Part shown: piece by piece, positions 59,247 through 64,000 of the stretch
How positions within the stretch are numbered: the first letter of the stretch is position 1
Layout of the letters: the number at the start of each line of letters is the position of its first letter
Source of the DNA: Clostridia bacterium
Lineage (GTDB): Bacteria; Bacillota; Clostridia; Christensenellales; Pumilibacteraceae
DNA: 64,000 nt
Direction: 5' to 3'
NCBI GenBank assembly: GCA_022793815.1
Contig: JAAWDP010000007.1
Location: forward strand, 94,181 to 158,180
The notes under the pieces: model-generated
The model's input: only the letters and a program-made list of their open reading frames with translations
Told to the model about the DNA's origin: nothing
Database searches by the model: none
Program-made: the position numbers and the translations under genes

Positions 59247-62200
59247 TTATCCGAGTATTTCCATTATGTCTTTCATTGTCCAGGCATTTTCGCCGCCGAC
59301 CATCAGAGAGGAGAGCGCGCTCTTTTTCTCCTGTAATTTGACTATCTTTTCTTCGACGGTGTTTTCCAGTATAAGTTTGTATACCTGCACCGAGCGGTTT
59401 TGTCCTATGCGGTATGCGCGGTCGGTCGCCTGATTCATTACCGATTCGTTCCACCACGGGTCGTAATGAATGACCACGTCCGCGCCCGTGAGGTTCAGTC
59501 CCGTTCCGCCCGCTTTCAGAGAAATCAAAAATACGTTTGTATCGTCGGTATTGAAACGGTTTACCAGGCGCATGCGTTCTGTTTTCGGAGTGTCGCCCTT
59601 CAATATATAGTGAGAAAGGTTCATTTCCACAAGCTTCTTGCGTATGACGTCGAGCATTGATGTGAACTGCGAAAACACAAGCACTTTATGACCGCCGGAT
59701 GTCGCGGATTCCAAAAGTTCCAAGCAGGCGTCCAACTTTGCGGAATTGCCGCCGTATTCGGGATAAACGAGGGCAGGGTGGCAGCAGAGCTGCCGAAGCT
59801 TTGTCAGCATGCTAAGCACGACGACTTTGTTTATGCCGTCGCCCGCGACGCTTTGTTTGACGAGAGCAAGATTTGCGTCATAAAGTTTACGCTGTTCTTC
59901 GTCCGCCGCCGTGACGATGTTGCTTTCCATTTTGGGCGGCAGTTCGCCGAGGACCGCGGATTTGAGTCTGCGCAGAATAAACGGCGAAACCAATTTTTTC
60001 AGCCGCGTGTACGCGCTGTCGTTGCCTCTTAAAATTTCCGTTTCGTAGGTTTCGCGGAATTTGCCGTAAGACCCCAAATAGCGCGGCATTATGAAATCGA
60101 ATATACTCCAAAGTTCCGCAAGAGAATTTTCGATAGGCGTACCCGTGAGTGCAAAACGGTAGTCGGAATTGAGAGTTTTTACCGCCCGTGCGTTTTTTGT
60201 TTCGGGATTTTTTATAAATTGCGCTTCGTCGACTATCGCGTAAAGGAAGTCTATATCCTTATAAAGGGCATCGTCGCGTCTTATAAGTTCGTATGAAGTT
60301 ATCGCCACATCGCAGTCGGCGGCTTGCATCAGCAGCGCTTTCCGTTCCTCGAATGTTCCCATGACGGGCAGCACTTTCAAATCGGGGGCAAACTTCGTCA
60401 ATTCGTTTACCCAGTTCAATATAAGCGTGGTGGGGCAGACTATTATGGACGGACGGTCGCGCTTTGACGACGTCAGCATGGCTATGACCTGCAACGATTT
60501 GCCTAAGCCCATATCGTCGGCGAGTATGCCGCCGAAGCCGTATTTGCACAGAGTTTTCAGCCAGCGGAAACCTGTCTTTTGGTAGTTGCGCATTACTTCG
60601 CGCAGTCTTTCGGGTACTTCGATGTCCAGCGTTTCGGGGGAGGACAGTTCGTTTATCATGGCTTTGAACGAACGGTCGCGTTCCAGATTGAAAAAGCCGT
60701 TTTTCAGTTCGTTGTTTATAAAAGGCGCATAATATTTCGGCAGTGTCAGCCTATCGCCCGAAATGTTTGCGACTTCCAGAATTTCGCTGAGCGCACCGAG
60801 CGTAGCGTCGTTCAAATCGACAAACGAGCCGTCTGACAGGCGTATGTAAGTGCGTTTTTCGCGGTACGCTTTGAGAATCTCCATGAGCTGTTCGGAAGAA
60901 AAATCTTCGGCTTCGACGTCGAGTCCGAGCAAATCGCTTTGAAGCCGCACGCCGACCTTGATACGCGGAGGCTTTTTGACGCGGATACGTTGAAGTTCGT
61001 CTGCAAGGTATACGTCAAGATAGAGAGAAAGTTCGGAAATGCCCTGCGAAAGAAAGTTGTAAATCGCAAACTCGTTTTCCAACGTAAGAACGGGGAAAGA
61101 CGGAAAATATTTCAGCAGAAGATTTTTGATTATGCGTTCCGCTTCGAAATCGCGCACGGCGGAACCGTACGGCGAGTTGTCGTCCAGTATGTCGATTGCA
61201 TTGTCGTCGTAAGTGCAAATGAGTTCGGCTTTTATGGTTCCCTGATAGTCGCCCGGATTAAGCATTAATTTTGCCACGAGAGGCGCGGCTTCGAAAACGG
61301 TAAGGTCGGTATCCGACGAATCTATCGGAATGAACCGCGCGATTTGCGCAACGACGTTATTGTAAAACAGCGGCATGTCGGGCATGGACACGAACAGAGT
61401 GCGGCGCATATTCATCAGACTCAGTGCGGGCAGACAGAAACAGACGAAATCGTCGTCCAGGCGGAAAATGCGCGTTTCCGTAATCATATAAGAATACTTT
61501 TTCCCGACTACGGTTTTGAACGGTCCGAGGTCGCTCGTGAATTCATAACCGCCGTTTGCCGCCGTGGCTTTCAGGTGCGTTCCGACCGCATTTATCTCGG
61601 GGGACAGCAGTCTTAAACCGCCGCGCATGTTACCGTCGTTGAAGGCGGCTGCTTGTCCGCTGTATATGTCGAAAAATTCGTCGAAATCACCCCCGGGAAG
61701 AGGCAAAAGGTTTTTGGCGGGGGAGGATATGCCCAATGCGCTTTTTTCATTGTAGCAACCTACGACGAAACGGGCAAGCGCCGCCGAAAGCGGGTCGAAG
61801 CTTTCGTAAGAGTGCGCCGTGGTCAAATCCACGCCGTAACGCCGCACGGCACCCGACTGCATGCACGACGCAAAATCGCTTATGTCGCGCACGAGATACG
61901 TTTTGTCGCGGCCTATCTGCAACATGAGATAGATTTTGTTTTCTTCCAGACAGACGGTGGGAAGCAGTTTTACGGGCGATTCACCCGCCGACGGACGCCG
62001 AAGATTTTTTTTCTTCGCGTACTCGGAAATCAGCGTAAGCGCGGCTGCGGATGTGGCGTTTGCCTTTGTTCCGACCGCAGTTTCGACGGGATTCTTTTCT
62101 TCGAACGCCAGTGCGGTGGCTACGACGTGTTTGCAGGGACCGTCCGTGTCCGCAGCGAAATCGCAGTCGCACCCGTAGTCGTAAAGACCGCCCTGCTCGT

Positions 62201-62381
62201 CGAAAATTATTCGGGTTATGTGTTCGGCATTCTCGCCTTTGACAACCGCAGATATTACGGCTTTGCCGTCTTGATAACATAAATTCAGATTGCGAACGCG
62301 GTTGTCGTAGTATCTTTTCTTTCCGCCGGTAAACGCGCCCGAAGACGCTTCGTTGTACAACGTGTCGAAATCCAACGCCAT
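59247..62381 (-). CDS. SNF2-family helicase with SWIM zinc finger
   Basis: A 1044-aa protein. An N-terminal SWIM finger (CDCDFAADTDGPCKH at about residues 71-85) precedes a long middle part and a C-terminal SNF2 ATPase: motif I DDMGLGKSLQ, DEAQ box VDEAQF, motif III ALTGTPIENS, and the C-lobe with FSQFTSMLDVIRKKL, LISLKAGGTGLNLTGAD and ATDRAYRIGQ. These DNA- or RNA-polymerase-remodelling ATPases are common in Firmicutes; the exact role is unknown. The start follows a CGGAG site. Confidence 0.94.
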   Translation of the reverse strand: MALDFDTLYNEASSGAFTGGKKRYYDNRVRNLNLCYQDGKAVISAVVKGENAEHITRIIFDEQGGLYDYGCDCDFAADTDGPCKHVVATALAFEEKNPVETAVGTKANATSAAALTLISEYAKKKNLRRPSAGESPVKLLPTVCLEENKIYLMLQIGRDKTYLVRDISDFASCMQSGAVRRYGVDLTTAHSYESFDPLSAALARFVVGCYNEKSALGISSPAKNLLPLPGGDFDEFFDIYSGQAAAFNDGNMRGGLRLLSPEINAVGTHLKATAANGGYEFTSDLGPFKTVVGKKYSYMITETRIFRLDDDFVCFCLPALSLMNMRRTLFVSMPDMPLFYNNVVAQIARFIPIDSSDTDLTVFEAAPLVAKLMLNPGDYQGTIKAELICTYDDNAIDILDDNSPYGSAVRDFEAERIIKNLLLKYFPSFPVLTLENEFAIYNFLSQGISELSLYLDVYLADELQRIRVKKPPRIKVGVRLQSDLLGLDVEAEDFSSEQLMEILKAYREKRTYIRLSDGSFVDLNDATLGALSEILEVANISGDRLTLPKYYAPFINNELKNGFFNLERDRSFKAMINELSSPETLDIEVPERLREVMRNYQKTGFRWLKTLCKYGFGGILADDMGLGKSLQVIAMLTSSKRDRPSIIVCPTTLILNWVNELTKFAPDLKVLPVMGTFEERKALLMQAADCDVAITSYELIRRDDALYKDIDFLYAIVDEAQFIKNPETKNARAVKTLNSDYRFALTGTPIENSLAELWSIFDFIMPRYLGSYGKFRETYETEILRGNDSAYTRLKKLVSPFILRRLKSAVLGELPPKMESNIVTAADEEQRKLYDANLALVKQSVAGDGINKVVVLSMLTKLRQLCCHPALVYPEYGGNSAKLDACLELLESATSGGHKVLVFSQFTSMLDVIRKKLVEMNLSHYILKGDTPKTERMRLVNRFNTDDTNVFLISLKAGGTGLNLTGADVVIHYDPWWNESVMNQATDRAYRIGQNRSVQVYKLILENTVEEKIVKLQEKKSALSSLMVGGENAWTMKDIMEILG

Positions 62382-62551
62382 TTTATACTGCTCCGTTTAT
62401 AGTATTTTCGTACCTTATATTATAGCACGGTATCGGTCGGGTTGGCAAGGGTTTTTGCGGACGTTGCGGCGTAAATCGATTGTTTTCTTTGCTGATATCG
62501 GCGTGTAAACGAAGAAAGTTTTCCGATTGTATTCGAGTAAAGTCAAAAAAC

Positions 62552-62580
62552 TTGTTTTTTGTCGGAATAGGTGTTATAAT
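62552..62580 (+). promoter_or_regulatory. Promoter of the short-chain dehydrogenase
   Basis: TTGTTT, 17 bases, TATAAT, 39 bases upstream of the start codon. Confidence 0.75.
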
Positions 62581-62619
62581 AGTAAAGCAAAATACGAAAA
62601 ATCGCCGATGGGAGAATAT

Positions 62620-63411
62620 ATGTCCGAAAAAATAACCAATAAAACGGTAGTTATAACAGGCGCGTCGTCGGGGCTGGGAAGAGAGCTCAAAGAGTTGTTT
62701 GAAAAGAGCGGAAATACCGTGCTGGGATTGTCGCGTTCCGATTGCGGCGGCGGTTGGCGCGAATGCGACGTGACCGATTACGATTCCGTGCGCAAATGTA
62801 TCGATTCGATAGGAATGGAATTCGGACGTATCGATATTTTGATAAACAATGCCGGGGTGGGAATCAGCGGCGCGGTGGAATTGACGAGCGACGCCGATTA
62901 CCGAAAAGTTATGTCTACCGATGTGGACGGCGTATTCAACGTATGCCGCGCGGCAGTAAAGTATATGGGGCGCGGAAGCAAGATAGTCAATATAAGTTCG
63001 GTTTGCGCGCTTTTTGCATTGCCGTTCCGCTCGCTTTACTGTGCGGCAAAAGCCGCCGTGAGCATGATGTCTTACGGGCTGCGCATGGAATTGAAAGACA
63101 GCGGCATAACCGTTGTTACGGTGTGTCCCGGGGAAATCAAAACGGGATTCACCAAAAACCGCATAAAGAACTTTACGACGAGCGAGCGCTACGGGGACAG
63201 GATAGAACGTGCGACGAACGGAATAGACGCGAAAGAAAGCAAACGCATGGATTGCAAGAAGGCATGCAAAAAGATTTACCGCATTGCGGTCAAGAAAAAG
63301 GGCGCTATGTATATCGTGGGAGCAAAATACCGCGCTTTGAATTTCGTGTCGCGTTTTCTGCCCGTCGGAGCGCTTTTGAACGTAACGGAAAAGTTTCTGT
63401 CGGGCAAATAA
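62620..63411 (+). CDS. Short-chain dehydrogenase/reductase
   Basis: A 263-aa SDR. The cofactor loop is VVITGASSGLGREL (TGxxxGxG), then INNAGVG (NNAG), the Ser in INISSV and the catalytic YCAAK with PGEIKTGF after it. An acidic or basic discriminator is not clear, so NAD or NADP preference cannot be told. The second of two close ATG codons is chosen because GGGAG precedes it by 5 bases. Substrate unknown. Confidence 0.92.
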   Translation: MSEKITNKTVVITGASSGLGRELKELFEKSGNTVLGLSRSDCGGGWRECDVTDYDSVRKCIDSIGMEFGRIDILINNAGVGISGAVELTSDADYRKVMSTDVDGVFNVCRAAVKYMGRGSKIVNISSVCALFALPFRSLYCAAKAAVSMMSYGLRMELKDSGITVVTVCPGEIKTGFTKNRIKNFTTSERYGDRIERATNGIDAKESKRMDCKKACKKIYRIAVKKKGAMYIVGAKYRALNFVSRFLPVGALLNVTEKFLSGK

Positions 63412-63467
63412 AAGAGCAGACGCGATACGCCGAAAATGCCGCGCGGCGAAAGGTGTATTCGATTTGC

Positions 63468-63496
63468 TTGACAAGCCCTTTCATAAGTAGTATAAT
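63468..63496 (+). promoter_or_regulatory. Consensus promoter upstream of rpsL
   Basis: TTGACA, 17 bases, TATAAT. It lies 200 bases upstream of rpsL. The start point would fall within the left arm of the hairpin that follows directly. Confidence 0.85.
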
Positions 63497-63497
63497 T

Positions 63498-63530
63498 ACC
63501 GAGCGTGAATTTTCACACGCTCGGTTTTTT
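63498..63530 (+). terminator. Terminator overlapping the rpsL transcription start
   Basis: ACCGAGCGTG (63498-63507) and CACGCTCGGT (63516-63525) form a perfect 10-bp stem followed by T6. It probably ends the dehydrogenase message; a transcript starting near 63503 would carry only part of the left arm. Confidence 0.8.
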
Positions 63531-63693
63531 GCGCCTAAAAACAGGCGGAAGATGCCGATAACTCGCTTTATCGGACGGTGCGTTTGCAGAGTTTCGGGTT
63601 TCGTTTACCGACGGGAAATCTCGGAAACAGACGTCAAATGTATTCGGTTCGGGAATATTGCGAGGGCAGACTACTATAAGGAGGTAGAGTAAT

Positions 63694-64000
63694 AATGCCT
63701 ACGATTAACCAATTAATCAGAAAAGGACGCGAGAAAGTGAAGTTCAAATCTTTGAGCCCCATTCTCGAAGGCAATCCGCAGAAACGCGGCGTATGCCTTT
63801 CGGTAACGACGACCACTCCGAAAAAGCCCAACTCGGCTCTTCGGAAAATTGCCAGAGTACGTCTTGTAAACAAGATGGAAGGCACTGTTTACATTCCGGG
63901 AATCGGACACAATTTGCAGGAACACAGCGTCGTGCTTATTCGTGGCGGCAGAGTGAAGGATTTGCCCGGCGTAAGATATCATATCATACGCGGCGCGTTG
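63694..64000 (+). CDS. rpsL: 30S ribosomal protein S12, partial (cut by window edge)
   Basis: The first 102 residues of S12, which monitors decoding. [36 protein letters not shown] and [22 protein letters not shown] are present, with the Lys residues linked to streptomycin response unchanged. The start follows AAGGAGG. The gene continues beyond the window and should lead the str operon. Confidence 0.97.

Noticed and set aside
1..64000. CRISPR array or insertion sequence
   Set aside because: No regularly spaced repeats, Cas genes, transposase genes or terminal inverted repeats were seen.

Overview
The window reads as a chromosomal segment of an uncultured Clostridia-type Firmicute, probably gut-associated. 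Evidence: the gene order of the S10-spc-alpha ribosomal cluster, zinc-type S14 and S4, an adenylate kinase with a Cys4 lid, strong AGGAGG ribosome sites, sigma-A promoters of the TTGACA-17-TATAAT kind, a spore-lineage YyaC protein, and anaerobe-style surface lipoproteins. No genus can be fixed from sequence alone.

Layout. (1) 1-16.1 kb: one co-directional run of 32 genes, rpsJ to rplQ, with secY, adk, map, a KOW protein, infA and rpoA, closed by a strong terminator. (2) 16.2-17.0 kb: an AT-rich membrane protein. (3) 17.0-22.9 kb, minus strand: a LytTR response regulator and GHKL kinase pair, then a membrane-tethered family 3 glycosidase with reversed domain order and a small membrane protein. 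(4) 22.9-26.6 kb: an unannotated structured RNA locus, trxA, a PepV-like peptidase, gltX. (5) 26.6-27.8 kb: a divergent pair of tiny XRE regulators with three operator palindromes, and a GNAT acetyltransferase. (6) 28.0-36.2 kb: a second LytTR/GHKL pair, paralogous to the first, followed by a carbohydrate-binding lipoprotein and a second membrane-tethered family 3 glycosidase with a cytoplasmic coiled-coil tail. (7) 36.5-51.2 kb: mixed housekeeping and surface genes: a VTT-acyltransferase-zinc ribbon fusion, a YfcC-type carrier, an NlpC/P60 lipoprotein, a metal-ligand-less EgsA/AraM homologue next to a NagD-type phosphatase, yyaC, a CvpA-like protein, a DUF4832-type lipoprotein, and an ECF sigma factor with a membrane partner. 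(8) 51.5-54.0 kb: an AT-rich type II restriction-modification island bounded by 40-bp direct repeats and abutting a tRNA-Ser gene. (9) 54.0-63.4 kb: three tRNAs, a heterodimeric ABC exporter, a repeat protein, a SWIM/SNF2 helicase and a short-chain dehydrogenase. (10) the start of rpsL at the right edge, so the str operon lies downstream of the S10 cluster rather than immediately upstream.

The most interesting system is the duplicated module of LytTR regulator, GHKL sensor and double-anchored permuted glycosidase. The second copy has 10-bp direct repeats spaced 21 bp apart just upstream of a promoter whose -35/-10 spacer contains nine consecutive G. A second promoter about 6 kb downstream, for the VTT-acyltransferase gene, has the same G9 spacer architecture. 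This suggests slippage-tuned (phase-variable) expression of surface functions. Other signals: five genes whose -10 box ends 6-7 bases before the start codon with no ribosome site (predicted leaderless mRNAs), and a predicted small RNA with a C-rich, anti-Shine-Dalgarno loop.
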